Source of the DNA: Liquidambar formosana
Lineage: Eukaryota > Streptophyta > Magnoliopsida > Saxifragales > Altingiaceae
Reading direction: 5' to 3'
Assembly: GCA_039720395.1 (NCBI GenBank)
Contig: CM077827.1
Location: forward strand, 24,518,375-24,582,374
DNA length: 64,000 bases
The translations under genes and the position numbers were made by a program. This document shows, in pieces, positions 47,033 to 58,991 of this stretch (positions are counted from its first letter, which is position 1; the number at the start of each line of letters is the position of its first letter). Below the pieces are notes generated by a model that made no database searches, had not been told where the DNA came from, and was given only the letters and a program-made list of their open reading frames with translations.

Positions 47033-47998
47033 CTATTGGTAAAACAATCTTAGATTAGCTATATTAACTGATCTCGGGAGCTCTTGTCCGGTCTCCAAGC
47101 TCTTTAGTTTGTACGAACCTGTACCCCCGATGTGGATGACCTCGTAAGGACCTTCCCATGTTGCCCTGAGCTTCCCATCTGCAGGATTTCTGGTTCCGGC
47201 GTTGACTTGTCTGAGTACCAACTCTCCAACATTGAACTCCCTCGATTTTATTCTTCGGTTGTAATATTTTTTCAGCTCTTGTTGGCAAGATGCCATTTTA
47301 ATTCGAGCCCTTTCTCTTCTTTCTTCTGCTAAATCCAGGTCTTGAGACAGAACCTGATCATTTGTTGCCGCATCATAAGATTCGGTTCTGAGACCTAGTA
47401 GACCCAACTCTGTTGGTATAACTGCTTCCATGCCATAGGTCATGGAAGATGGAGTTTCTCCAGTGGACCTCCTCGGAGTAGTTCGATATGCCCATAGTAC
47501 GGAATGCAGCTCATCAGGCCAAGACCCTTTCACATTGTCTAGCCTCCTTTTTATCCCTGCGACTATAATCTTATTGGTTGCCTCTGCCTGACCATTGCAC
47601 TGCGGGTAACTCGGATTAGAATACCACCACTGAATTCCCTGTTCTGCACTAAATTCCCGAGTTCTTTTACTGTCGAACTGAGTTCCGTTATCTGATATGA
47701 AGGCTCTCGGGATCCCGAAGCGTGTGATAATATTTTCCCAAAGGAACTTGATAATGTCTGAATCTTTGATCGACGCAAGCGCGATGGCCTCTACCCATTT
47801 GGTAAAATAGTTAGTTGCAATGAACAAGTACTTCCTATTCCCTGAGGCTGTGGGCAATGAACCCACGAGATCTAACCCCCACTGTGCGAAAGGCCACGGA
47901 CTGGATATAGGATGCAATTCCTGAGCAGGACGATGTATCTTGTTAGCAAACATTTGACACTTTGAGCATTTTCTCACATACCTGATAGCGTCCCTCTA
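47033..47998 (-). pseudogene. Integrase of the Tat element
   Basis: A 314-codon open stretch (47033-47977). It begins at the CSKCQ end of the zinc-binding region and contains the catalytic core: D in WGLDLVGSLP, D in FISDNGTQF and E in NGQAEATNK, so the D,D,E triad is visible. The C-terminal part follows with YNRRIKSREFNVGELVLR. No chromodomain is seen. The upstream zinc-binding segment is cut by a TAG at 47996-47998 and by a frame change near 48030-48060. Confidence 0.85.
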
Positions 47999-48873
47999 CA
48001 TGTACGGCCACCAGTAACCCTGTGTGTTTGCCCTATGGGTAACGATCTTCCTCCTGCGTGACTTCCACATGACCCCTCGTGGAGTTCAGCTAGCAGGTCT
48101 AATACTTGGTCTGGGTGTACGCACTTCAGGTATGGTCCCGTATAGGATCTTTTATAGAAAGAGCCTGACGGAGATAACCAAAAACAAGCTGACTTAGCGC
48201 GAATTCGGTGACTCTGATTGCAATCCTCGGGTAGTTCATCCCTCTGTAGATAGGCAACTATCTCGTCCATCCAGCTCGGTGTCGAGGACTGAACGTCCGA
48301 GATAAGCTCTTCTATCCCGATACTAGGCTCTTGCAGGACTTCGACATTTATGGTTCGAGGGGTGTCAGTTTCCAACGCTGCAGCTAGGGCAGCCAACCCA
48401 TCTGCATGTCTGTTTTGATCCCTCACGAAGCGCCTGAACTCAACACTGGTGAACCCCGCAGCTAACTCCCATACCTTGTGCATGTACGCAGCCATTCTTT
48501 CATCTTTGGCTTCATATTCTTTGTTTAGCTGGTTAACCACAAGCCTGGAGTCACTGTATACTGTCAGCTCCCTTACCCCCATTGTTCTGGCCATCCCAAG
48601 CCTTGCCACAACTGCCTCATATTCTGCTTCATTGTTTGAGGCTGGGAACATAAGTCTTACTGCTTGCTCGATGATTTCTCCCTCGGGATCTGTCAACACA
48701 ATTCCCAGACCTGCCCCTTTCGCATTAGATGCACCATCCACTTTAAGCTCCCACCTCTTTCTCTTTTCTGTGTTTATATTGTCTCTCCCCCCCAGTTCGG
48801 GCAGAGAGGAATTTAATGCTGTCTGTTCTGAACTGGAAGTAGGATCTGCGAATTCGGCAAGAAAATTAGCCAA
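47974..48873 (-). pseudogene. Second (archaeal-like) RNase H and integrase N-terminal linker of the Tat element
   Basis: The open stretch contains LKVDGASNAKGAGLGIVL (first catalytic Asp), NNEAEYEAV (Glu), VYSDSRLVVNQ (Asp) and RDQNRHADGLA near the last Asp: a complete-looking RNase H of the type found as an additional domain in Tat-lineage elements. The end runs into HEGSCGSHAGG, the start of the integrase zinc-binding region, and then loses frame. It follows the degenerate first RNase H after a TGA at about 48896-48898. Confidence 0.8.
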
Positions 48874-48895
48874 TATTTGCCCCTTAATGGCAGGT

Positions 48896-49662
48896 CAGGG
48901 CTGGAAGTGAATGTCGTAAGCGTTGAGTTCTACCCCCCACTTCGAGACCCGTCCTGACAAGTCAGCTCTGTGGAGCACATCTTTGAGTGGATAGTTCGTG
49001 AGGACGATGATAGGATGAGACTGAAAGTAGTGTTGGAGTTTTCTGGAGGCTGTGACAAGGGCTAGGATTAGTTTTTCAAGGGGTAGATAGCGGGTTTCAG
49101 CGTCTAATAGTGTCTTGCTAATATAATAGATTGGTGCTTGAGTAAGGTCGTGCTAGGCTAGAAGAACGCCGCTGAGTGCATGAGCTGAAACAGCAAGATA
49201 TAGGTAAAGAGTTTCCCCGTGGTAAGGGTGGGTCAGGATGGGGAGTGTTTCTAAATGAGCGACTAACTTCTGATAAGCTTCCTGGCACTCCGTGTTCCAT
49301 CCCGAGTTAGTGCTCTTCTTCAGTATCTGAAAGAATGGGTGGCATTTGTCTGATGACCTCGAGATAAATCTACTGAGTGCTGCCACCATCCCGTTCAACT
49401 GTTGAACGTCCCTAACCGTTGTCGGTGTACGTAAGGTTCTTATCGCCTCAATCTTACTTGGATTTGCCTCGATCCCCCTTCTTGAGACTAAGTGACCCAG
49501 GAATTTTCCCGAGCCTATTCCAAATGAGCTTTTCTTCGCGTTTAACTTCATCCCATACTCCCTGAGTCGTGCGAAAGCCTCAGTTAGGTCTGCCAGGTGG
49601 TCTTTCTCTAAGCTGCTCTTAACAATAGTGTCATCAACGTACGCCTCAAGGTTTTTTGCCAA
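48896..49662 (-). pseudogene. RT C-terminal half and first RNase H of the Tat element
   Basis: The open stretch 49153-49662 starts at the RT active-site motif (YVDD, about 49626-49637) and runs through the thumb and RNase H linker. After a TAG near 49151-49153 the same frame continues as a first RNase H-like block (ISKTLLDAETRYLPLEK) to a TGA near 48896. Catalytic residues of this first RNase H are poorly kept, as is usual for the connection-like domain in this lineage. Confidence 0.75.
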
Positions 49663-50368
49663 TCAGTCCTTCAAACATCCTGCTAACAAGACGTTGATAG
49701 GTGGCCCCTGCATTCTTAAACCCAAATGGCATTACCTTGTAGCAGTACGTTCCTCTAGGAGTAATGAACTCCGTCTTATCTTGATCATGTTCTGCCGTAG
49801 GAATTTGATGGTAACCCGAGTAGGCATCGAATATACTCAGTCTCTCGTAACCCGAAATAGAGTCTATGAGTTGGTCAATCTTAGGCAAGGGGAAACTGTC
49901 CTTAAGGCACGCTTTATTGAGGTCCGTGAAATCGATGCAGATACGCCAGTCCCCTGTCTTTTTTCTAACACATACGGGATTGGCCAGCCAGCTCGGGTAT
50001 TTTACCTCTCTGATGAACCCTGCTTTCAAAAGCTTATCAACCTCGGCAGAAACTGTTTCGGCTCGATCGTCTGACAATCTTCGTTGCTTCTGAACCACTG
50101 GCTTGTAATTCGGATTAACCTGCAACTCATGAGTGATAATTCTGGGATCAATTCCTGGCATCTCATGGGGTGACCAAGCAAATACATCAATGTTATCTTT
50201 CAAAAATTCAAACAGCTCTGCTGCGTCGGCTTCGCTCAATGACTTTCCTATCCAGAAAAACCTCTCTGGATCATCAGGATCAATTGTCCTTTTTTCTAGC
50301 TCCTCCCCTGTCTTGTCTGCGGGTTCCAGAGCCGTTTCTTCTACTCCGGGCCGCTCTCCCTTTCGTTG
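49646..50368 (-). pseudogene. RT N-terminal half of the Tat element
   Basis: The frame continues directly from gag-protease after a single TAG at 50369-50371. It shows RT fingers and palm blocks: SWLANPVCVRKKTGDWRICI, DFTDLNKACLKDSFPLPKID, FDAYSGYHQI and PFGFKNAGATYQRL. It stops just before the YVDD because of a homopolymer length change in the T run at 49652-49657 (complement A run). Confidence 0.85.
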
Positions 50369-51964
50369 CTACAAGGGAACCTCATCAATCTTAGCCTTTT
50401 TCTTTTGCTCTGGCTCTTGCCTCGGGGCTCTAGTTTTTCCATTTCCCGAATTGGGAAGGCGTGGGATCCTTGACTTCAGTTTGTCCTCTGAGGGTGCTGA
50501 GTGGCCCGCGTACTCTGCCAAAAAACATTCCCTGGCTGCTGCCTGGTTTCCTTTTATCTCCATGATTTCTTCTGGGCTCGAGAACCTGATGGATTGGTGG
50601 TAGGAGGATGGGACAGCTTTTATCGCATGAATCCAGGGTCGCCCGAGTATCACATTGTAAGTTGACCTCTCCTGGATTACCACAAATGTCTCCATGGACT
50701 GCACTGGCCCTGCCTGAACTGGGAGCGTTATCTGTCCCAATGGGAAAGTCATGTTGCCATTAAAAGCTTTCAAGCTGACGTGACAGGGCTTTAGGTCAGA
50801 GTCCTTAAGCCCGAGTTGGCTGAACAATTTTTGGAACATGACATTCACAGATGCCCCGTTATCCACATAGACTTTGCCCACATCATAGTTCCCTATGACC
50901 ATGCGAACAACCAGAGCGTCGTTGTGCGGGCAGCACACCGTCCCATCAGTCTCGGCATCCCCGAAGAAAAGCAGTTTCTCTCCATTTTCTCCCTCGCTCT
51001 GAGGTAGCAGTATTGGCTCATCTCCAATATCGCTGATTTCGGCGTTTTGACAAGCCATCCTATATTGCGCCCTGAGCTGGCTGGTTGACAGAGCGGTCTC
51101 CTCATATCCTCCGGTGATCATATCAATCCTCCCAAGGATCTTTGGTTGAGTGGATTGAGGAGCCCTATTCTCGGGTTTTTTCTGTTCGGATGACTGCCCT
51201 TTGTCTTTTCGGGCTATAAATTCATCGAGCTTTCCTTCCTTGGCCCAAGCCTCGAGGTTGTATTTTAGAACCTTGTAGTCCTCTGTCCTATGGCCGTGAT
51301 CCTTGTGGTAACTGCAAAACAGCTTTTTATTTCTCTTCTCGGGCTCCACGAACATAGGTCGAGGTTTCTGGAAGAAGTCCTTGTTCTCCAGTGCCTTCAT
51401 CAACTTGTAGATGGGGAGAGTGAATACAGTGAAAATGGCCTGATTCGGATTGGTAGGCGGCCTTGATTTTTCTCCCCGGGAATTGTCTCTTTGTGGCCTA
51501 GAGTCCTTCTTTTTGTCATCTTTTTCGCTGGCTTTGACAGATTGCGGGGTGTAGAAATCATCCAACTTCGAATAATTAGCTACAGTTGAGAGTAGCTTGG
51601 CTAGGTTTCTAGGGGGATTAACAGTGAGCTCCTTAAACAGAGGTGATGGCTTCCTCAGCCCAAGGCGAAAGAGATCCATGGCATTCTTTTCAATCGGGTC
51701 GTCGATCTCATTATATACCTCCCAGAACCTTTGAGAATATTCCCGAAATCCTTCCCCATCTTTCTGTTTCAACTCGTATAGGTTCTGCATGGTCCTCGGG
51801 AATTTGCAGCTAGTGATGAACCTTTTCTTGAACAGCTTGCTCAGTTCGTGCCAGCTGTCAATAGATTCGTCTGAAATCTTGGCCCACCACTTAAGAGCCA
51901 CTTCCCCCAAACTCATAGGGAATATTTTGCAGAGAAAACCCTCATTTCCAGCATATAATGACAT
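50369..51964 (-). pseudogene. Gag capsid, zinc-knuckle region and protease of the Tat element
   Basis: A 531-codon open stretch. Residues about 1-125 match the retrotransposon gag capsid domain (WWAKISDESIDSWHELSKLF, EGFREYSQRF). A CCHC-like region reads FCSYHKDHGHRTEDYKVLK, in which the last Cys of the motif usual in this lineage is Tyr. The aspartic protease follows with VYVDNGASVNVMF and a later ILGRPWIH flap-side block. It ends at a TAG at 50369-50371 in frame with RT. Confidence 0.85.
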
Positions 51965-51967
51965 ACG

Positions 51968-52953
51968 TTACAAGTAATAATTCAAATGATGATCGGGGTC
52001 TATTGAAAGAGAGTAAAGAGTAAAAGTTACCTCGGAATACCCTCGTGGGATTGGGACCCGTTGAATCCACCGTGTAAATGGACTCCGAGCCACAGCAACG
52101 CTCGCTGGCCTTTCTCCCCCTCTACTCTGGTTACCCCGATATCTCTTGGAGGCTTCTTCCTCGTTTCTTTCACGCCTGGGGGACCGAGAATGCTTTCTAC
52201 TCGTCGTCCCCGTACTTCTCTCCCCTCTTCTTTCAAGATATTGAGACTTGTGATAGTGTCTCTCATCTCTACGAGTTTCGTCCCTAGAACGCACGTGAGA
52301 ACGAGGCCTTGGGTGGTCCTCATTCCACCTTCGTGCATGATCTGAACGCCTTGAACTGCGCTCAGAGGATCTCTGAATCAACGCATGATGTTGTTCATCT
52401 CCCCTTCCTGAATGCCTCGGTTCTGGGCCAGTTAATCGTGGCTCTTCGTCGCGTCTGCTACGGTGGTGATGGTGAGAGCCCCAGGCCTGGGTGAGCTCTC
52501 CTGGTGCCTAGTGCGACGGAGTGGACTGGTTTGGCTAGCCTCCTCAGCGACAACATTGACTCCCCAGGGGGCAAAAGTTCGCTGGAGGTAGCGGTGGTAG
52601 TTTTGCTCCGCAGTTAGCTTTGAGAGCTGTGCCGATTGAATCTCCGATTGCATTGTTGCAATGAGCTCCACCACCGCCGCTGGGTTGGGGTTGTTGGTCA
52701 CAGCCCTGTCAAACGCTGCTTTGAGAACAGGCTGGTCATCAAGAGAATGTAGAACAGCGGACATTTCAGGGGAGATTTGATGCTGCTGAATCGGAGGAAG
52801 CTGACTAGTTCCCACCGCAGGTAATGGTGGGTTTGTCTGCGAAGGCTGGGTTTCTGCTCGTTTCCCAGCATCGCCTGTAATGGCTTGGTCTATGCGAGTA
52901 AAGTTCGCTCTAGATCTGGTTCGCCCATAGGTGGGCGGGGGTGGTGTAGCCAT
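51968..52953 (-). pseudogene. Gag N-terminal part of the Tat element, frameshifted
   Basis: The start MATPPPPTYGRTRSR lies at 52953, about 30 bp inside the primer binding site. The first frame stays open to 52432. A second frame takes over near the CCCC/GGGG run at about 52479-52482 and continues through an Arg/Ser/Glu-rich segment to a TAA at 51968-51970, directly before the 531-codon stretch. The segment is charged and probably disordered, as gag N-termini of this lineage are. Confidence 0.75.
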
Positions 52954-52987
52954 CTTATCGCGATGGTTCCCACAGACGGCGCCAAAT

Positions 52988-53688
52988 TGTACGGGGTAAA
53001 ATCTGCTCCCCGAACTACGTGTTGATGATGGAGCTTGCTCCCTCGCCTGGACCTGCAATCACAAGCTTGGAAAATGGGTCAGAGGGTAGGCCAAGGTGGG
53101 TTTTGGCCGTGCCCTCTCCAAAGCTTAAGTCAGAAAGCTGTAATGGGGAGAATGAGGCAAGGAAGAAGATGAATCTCAGAGAATTAGGGTACTGTAGCTT
53201 ACCAAATTAGGCTGTATCGTATTCTTTTTATACCCACCTGTACGGACTGACCATATGAGGTCAGGTAACTGCCTTGGTTAGGTCAGATCTGACCATGGTG
53301 TACCCATAACCGTCTGACCATGGTTTGCTGATCATGGTTGGTCATGGAATCAGGGTTTCTAGTAACCGCTGTGTCAGGAATTACAACTGCTGTAACAGTT
53401 TTGGATTGTAGTAGGATTTGGATTGTAGTGTGAGTCATAGGACAGTTGTCCCGAGGTGAAAGTCAGGTCCCGAGATGAGAGATCACGTGCTTTGCAGCAG
53501 GTCCTACCTTGTGGTATTAACCACGTGTCAAATGACGTGATTTAACTCCTTGGCCTGAGCTGAATCGTGGGAGGTGAATCACGTACGTTGTAGTTAGCCT
53601 AATTGATTAGTTTTCGCCACGTATCAGTGTTTCAGGTCCGAATTTTCCACCCCGAGATGAAACTTCGGTTCAGAGATATTTCCACACA
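52988..53688 (-). repeat. 5' LTR of the Tat element
   Basis: 701 bp, the same length as the other LTR. The inner end reads CCCCGTACA on the minus strand, followed by ATTTGGCGCCGTCTGTGGG. The first nine bases TGGCGCCGT match the primer site expected for tRNA-Asp in many plant gypsy elements; the assignment is inferred. Confidence 0.93.
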
Positions 53689-53693
53689 GCTAC

Positions 53694-54250
53694 TATGCCA
53701 GACAAAAAGAAGAAAGAGCTCGAGAAAAGAAGGCTAGACGAGAACAGTTCTTCGAAGTGAAAAGGGTAGAACCTTCTCAACAAACCAATCTTGCAAGTTC
53801 TATCAGCTATTATATCAAAAGCATAGGTTAGGTATCCCCCAAAGATAAAGCTATCGACAAACCGTGATAGAATCAAGTACTATGAATTCCATAGAGATCA
53901 TGAGCACACCTGATTGAAGCCCAAGCATTTGGGAGACTGAGATCACCACCACAGGGAACAGCAGCACCCTGGGTATGGCAACAGACCTATCTATAACTAG
54001 AAGAGCAACTAACGTAATCCATGGGGGACTCGCCAATGGAGGAGATTCTAGCTCATCAAACCGACATTGGCTATGGAAGGCAAAAAGAATCCCACCCGAA
54101 GACATTTTCACCATTGCTTTTGGTCTTCTAGATGATAAATGCATCATCACCTTATTATGGAAGACCTAAACGAGATCTATCTTCTTCATGATTACACTCT
54201 TGTGGCGACCTTCGATCACCATCACCCCCAACTTTAGTATATAAAGAAGA
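53694..54250 (+). pseudogene. Old Ty3/gypsy gag relic, right half
   Basis: This continues the gag relic broken at 41955. It has charged text (MPDKKKKELEKRR), a degraded zinc-knuckle phrase (YYEFHRDHEHTTD near 53878-53917) and TNVIHGGLANGGDSSSSNRH near 54012-54070, which is the 'GG.A.GGDSS' phrase downstream of the knuckle in plant gypsy gag. Stops and frame changes are frequent. It fades by about 54250. Confidence 0.7.
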
Positions 54251-56346
54251 GTTCTTAAGCCACCTCCTAGTACCTGCAATTCATTTTTTAAATTTAATTA
54301 ATATTAATTGTTATGTCTTATGTCACTATTTTAGTTGGATTGTCAAGTTAATTGAACACAAAACATTTATATTTAACTATTTCATGATTTACATGACATT
54401 TAATATCGTTTTAATTATTTTGTCGAAATATAAGAGGTTAATAATTACAATGTTAGTCTTTTTGGTATATATATATATAGATAAATGTATTGAATAATTG
54501 AACAATTAAAATTTTATTTGTTTCATTGAAATAAAATTAATGTTTTGTAAAAAACTTAAAATTTAACTATCATTTTAAAATTGTTACATATAATTGTCCT
54601 TTAAAATAATTGCAAATTACTATTGGGACCCGAGACTTCTTATCGATTTGGTTTACAATGCCTATTTTAATTGTCCAAGGTTTTATTTGAGGAACCTTGA
54701 AAACTTCCCTTCCTCTTTGCATTCAACGATGGTTGTGTGCTCACATAACTAATACTGTGACATAAAAATAACAGCTTGTTAGTAAATACTTAAAAAACAT
54801 GTAATTATTTGAGTTTTATTCAATTTAAATGGTAGTAAATTTGTTTAAATTTCATGATTATTGATGTTCTTTCAATTGATGACATCAATAAGTTGTTGTG
54901 TATTGCTTTTGGCCATGTGTTCTCTTACCTTATCCAAGTCCTCAACTTATTTTCTTACCTTATAATAGCAGACTCAAGAAGATTTTTGAAGGTATTTCTA
55001 GTGATTTTTCTTACATCTTTCATCTTCCACGTTGCACTGTTTTTCAACACTATTGATTTTGGTACCGAAAACGTTAGATTGTCGTTGTAAAATTGTGAAA
55101 GATTGTTATGCTTTTGAATTGTGATTAAAACTAAATATGAATAATTTTCCCTAAAATAGAGAGGCGGTTATAGGAAATTTTGACGACATATGGAGGGAAT
55201 TTTTGTCCACAATTTTATTTTTCTTTTTTGGTTTGTATAAGTATAGACAAGTCCAATTTTAAGGACCCGTCACAAACAATCCTAAAAATAGAAAACAAGA
55301 ACAAAAATAATTTTAGTCTAACATGGATGGCGTTGTTTTTAACAAAATTCCACATTTTTTGTAAGAAATTTAAACCATAATCTTTGTTAAACCATTATTA
55401 ATTATTATTAAAATCTAAACCAACATCAAGCTAAACTAAGTTGTCTACCACTCTCTAGTATAAGAGGCAAAGTGTAATGCTAAAAGGGTAAACATGGTAT
55501 TTAAGAACTTAAAGTGATCATGTGCGGCTTATATGACTACTTTACATCATTAAAGTTGACAAAATATGGATTATGGGATAAGTTGTGGACTTTCTATAGT
55601 TGGGAGAGTAAAGTGTTGGGTTTTAATATTCTAAATTAGAGGATAAGTTTTCGAACCCCAAGATTCGGGGGACAAAATGTAATTTGCCTTATTATTTTTG
55701 CTTAGAATTGTATATGTCAAAAAGTTAAAACTATCTTTTTAAAAAAAAAGAAATAGAAAAAACAAAGGATACAATTATATTTAAAATTATTTTTCTTAGT
55801 CAAATAAGTATTATTTTTGTGGACTAAAACTCTCTAATACAAGAATATTAACCATAGACATGAACTGAAGATTACACAGTCAACGTGTCAATAAGCAAAT
55901 ATGAGTAAGCTAACACCCCCATCAACCCGCATAATCTCATTCATACATATTTGAGTGTTATCCACCACGATTAAATTAATAAAGGGATCACACCGCATCA
56001 TTCTTGATTGCTTCGTGGTGTCCTAATTCGGACTTTTCTGGGCAAGACAGGTTGTTTTGTGGTTGTTGCCTTGGACTTTGGCCCCATTTTGTATTCCCCA
56101 GAAAGAATAAAAAAATATTTCAAATTTCAAATTTAAAAATAAATAGAGGTAAATGCTGAATAGGAGTGTCACACCGATCGCTATTACTATTCTTTAAAGG
56201 TTACAGTGAACCACAACTGGTGGGTGGGGTCCACTGCAAGAGATCACTGAATTTGCTCTTCTTCTTCTTCTTCTTCTCCATTGTTCCGGGCCACAGGAAA
56301 AAGAGGAAGGTAGAGGAGGATCAGAGATAGATTCTGAGTTTCAACA
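54251..56346. other. Intergenic spacer and promoter of the Expp1-like gene
   Basis: AT-rich sequence with a TA microsatellite near 54464-54478 and no recognisable gene. The last 150 bp are the likely promoter and 5'UTR of the next gene, including a CTT trinucleotide run at about 56257-56277. Confidence 0.45.
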
Positions 56347-58991
56347 ATGGCCGCAGTGATGGCCGTACTGGTAGTGGTGGTAGTGATGGTGATGACTCTC
56401 TCCGCCGATGGTGCCAGCAATACGAATCGGGTGTACCACCCATGCTCCGACACCAAGATTCAGAGATCCGACGGTTTCACCTTCGGAATCGCATTTGCTT
56501 CGAGAACCTCATTTTTCTTTAACCAGTCGCATCAGCTCTCTCCCTGCGACCGACGCCTCTCCCTCTCCTCCTCCAACTCTCAGCTCGCTCTCTTCCGGCC
56601 TAAGGTCGACGAGATCTCTCTCCTCACCATCAACACCTCCAGCTTCTCCCCAGTACGCTACAATTCCATTATTAGCATTTTTTTTGTATTTTTCTTGGTT
56701 ATTCCATTCTTGTTTTTCTGTTTGTGTTAATTTTTCTCAAGTAATCTAGAGATAAATGTTGGAACTGGAGACCCTTGATTGCGCTAAAACTCTTTTGAGA
56801 AGTGTGTTTATCTATAGAACAAGGCTTTGATGCTCTTGTAAATCCTAGATCTTCTGGTTTGGATGGATGCCCCTTGCTCAATGAGGCATTTTGATCCCAT
56901 TCCTTCCTCTCTCTCTCTCTCTCTTAAAAAAAATAAAGTATTATTTTTCAATAATAAAGGAATAGTATTTGTTTGGGTTTAAAACTTAGTTTTGATTAAA
57001 TTACTTATATTAAAAGGTTATTCCTTTATTGACATTCATAATTGATCTAGAAATAGATGTGGTGAAGTTCAATAAGCAAGGAGTATAAAATGTGCCAAAA
57101 CAATGGAGAAAAACAGAAAAATATAGATCACATTTGTGAAAATAGTTTTGTAAGGAAGAGAATCAAGAAGCTCTGATATGTTGTATGTTATGAATATCAC
57201 TCAGCACTCATGGTGCCAAATTATGCTCCTAAGTTGTTTTTTTTTTTGTTTTTTTTTTAGTACTAGTCAATTGGCACGTGCATTGCATGAGTAGAATTTT
57301 TTGTGCCAGTTATAAGAGGATAATCACAACCCCAAGGGGTAGACCAGTGGTTCCTGAGACTTACACCTCAAGATGCGGGAGGGTGTGGGTTTGACCTCCC
57401 ATTCCCTCTTAGGGTCAGCCATCTATTGGGTTATTGGACATTAACTGATGCGGGGTGGGCAGTGGCCTTACCTATGTCCAAGGAATTAAGTAAGCCAAAG
57501 GTCTGGATGCCCTGTTGTTTAATCACCAATTCTGGATGCCACATTTTAATTATTATTGATTTTTGTATGGAATTGATGACCGTCCATTCCTGTACTAGCG
57601 TTTTTTGCAAGGTTTAAGATATTGCAAAAACATGTCTCTAACTCAAATCAACCAAACCTTGAACACCAATTACTTGGGATTAACTACACAAATTCCTTTT
57701 ATAATTCAGCTCTAACTTGGGTTATATAGTCCATTATCATTTCTCTCCATTATAAACTAATGTTGTGAAACTAGTCCTTACTCGATCTTTATAGCATGAA
57801 TATTGAATGCTTCATTCCACCTAGTAAAAAAAGTTCCTGTCTTCAAGTGTTTTAAGAGAATATCAGGACCTGGATCACATAAATGTAGGGAAAGAACGAC
57901 ATCATAGTAAGAAGTGGAATGGTATTTCGATCATTTCTAATTTCTTTTTCAAAAGAAAACTTTTGTCAATTAGAATGCCAATCACATAGATGGAGGTGAA
58001 GAACAAAAACCTAATAAGGTAGACATAAAATGGAAAGAAATTAGAATAGCAATTAGTAGAACCAGAATGTGTATCGTGTAGCAAGATGAAAACCCAACCA
58101 ATGGAAACTTGCTTATAGAGATGTTGATCTACAGCTTCATAAAAAAATAAAAAAATAAAAAGATGTGGATCTATAGGCTAGAAACATTTTCACATTGTAC
58201 AAGGTTTAGTCACAGTAAAAAATGGAAAACTCTATATTGTTGACTCCTATTTTTTTGTTCATGTGATAGTATGTATTAATAGGTGAATGTTTCATTGCAT
58301 GAAACTGTTACTCTGATTTCTTATCCCTTGCCTATCTAATTAATGCTGTCATGTAAAAAATACATTTTTTAAATGTAATGTAACGATTGTGTTTGTGGAT
58401 TGTTTTATACAGTTGTTTCAACATATGATATTACATAATAAAATAATAATCTATTGTTGATTATTTGGGGCTTCCCAGGATTCCTATGGTGGGTATATGG
58501 TGGCATTTGCGGGTCGGAAATATGCTGCAAGGTCTCCCCCTGCTTTCGTTGCAAACAGCACATACACTGTAACCAGCTTTACTCTGGTAAGGAGATAAAA
58601 TCTATGACTTGGGTTGGTAGTTATCTCTAAATTTTCAGTCTTCATCATGTAATATAACCAAATGTGTTTGTCTAAGCAGGTGCTCGAGTTTCAAAAGGGT
58701 AGATTGCAAAATCTGTATTGGAAGAGGGATGGATGTGCTGCATGTTCGGGCAATTCTAGTTTTGTCTGCCTCAACAACCAGGACTGCGGTATCAAAACAT
58801 CAAGCTGTAAAGGCCGAGGAGGATCTGTTGATTGCAGTCTTGGGATCCAGCTAGCTTTCTCCGGCACAGATAAGCATTATGGCGTGCTTAACTCGTGGTA
58901 TGAAGTGGAAAACCTTCGGCAGTACTCCCTCTATGGCGTGTATTCAAATCTCAGGGATTCTCTCACTAGCCAGTATAACAAGTTCTTCTGA
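56347..58991 (+). CDS. Small secreted plant protein, Expp1-like
   Basis: Three exons (56347-56652, 58479-58586, 58680-58991), all phase 0, encode 241 residues. Residues 1-23 are a clear signal peptide (AVMAVLVVVVVMVMTL, cleavage after about DGA). The mature part begins YHPCSDTKIQRSDGFTFGIAF. It contains SYGGYMVAFAGRKYA in exon 2 and a Cys-rich stretch in exon 3 (CAACSG, FVCLNNQDCGI, SSCKGRGGSVDCSLGIQLAFSG), suggesting disulphides. From memory this matches the conserved plant family annotated 'Expp1 protein' (Arabidopsis At3g44150), for which no biochemical function is established. Donor (CCA|GTACGC) is acceptable, while the other sites are standard. No break is visible. The gene is followed by an OEP36/39-type gene in convergent orientation. 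Confidence 0.85.
57325..57475 (+). mobile_element. Possible SINE-like fragment in the Expp1-like intron
   Basis: AAGGGGTAGACCAGTGGTTCC (about 57337) resembles a polymerase III A box, and GTGTGGGTTTGACCTCCC (about 57386) a B box. The spacing fits a tRNA-derived SINE. No poly(A) or duplication was defined, so this is tentative. Confidence 0.35.

Larger units (their letters stand above)
41951..53693 (-). mobile_element. Complete Tat-lineage Ty3/gypsy LTR retrotransposon, minus strand, with antisense additional gene
   Basis: The element is 41956-53688 (11.7 kb), flanked by the perfect duplication GCTAC (41951-41955, 53689-53693). The two 701-bp LTRs end in TG...CA. The primer binding site (ATTTGGCGCCGTCTGTGGG, complement of about 52969-52987) lies just inside the right LTR, which sets the direction as minus. 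Order on the minus strand is gag, protease, RT, RNase H, second RNase H, integrase, 106-bp tandem repeats, antisense gene, 3' LTR. A second archaeal-like RNase H and an extra ORF between integrase and the 3' LTR are known traits of the Tat/Ogre/Retand lineage. The element is GC-richer than its surroundings. Frameshifts and stops in both transcription units make this copy non-autonomous. Confidence 0.92.
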
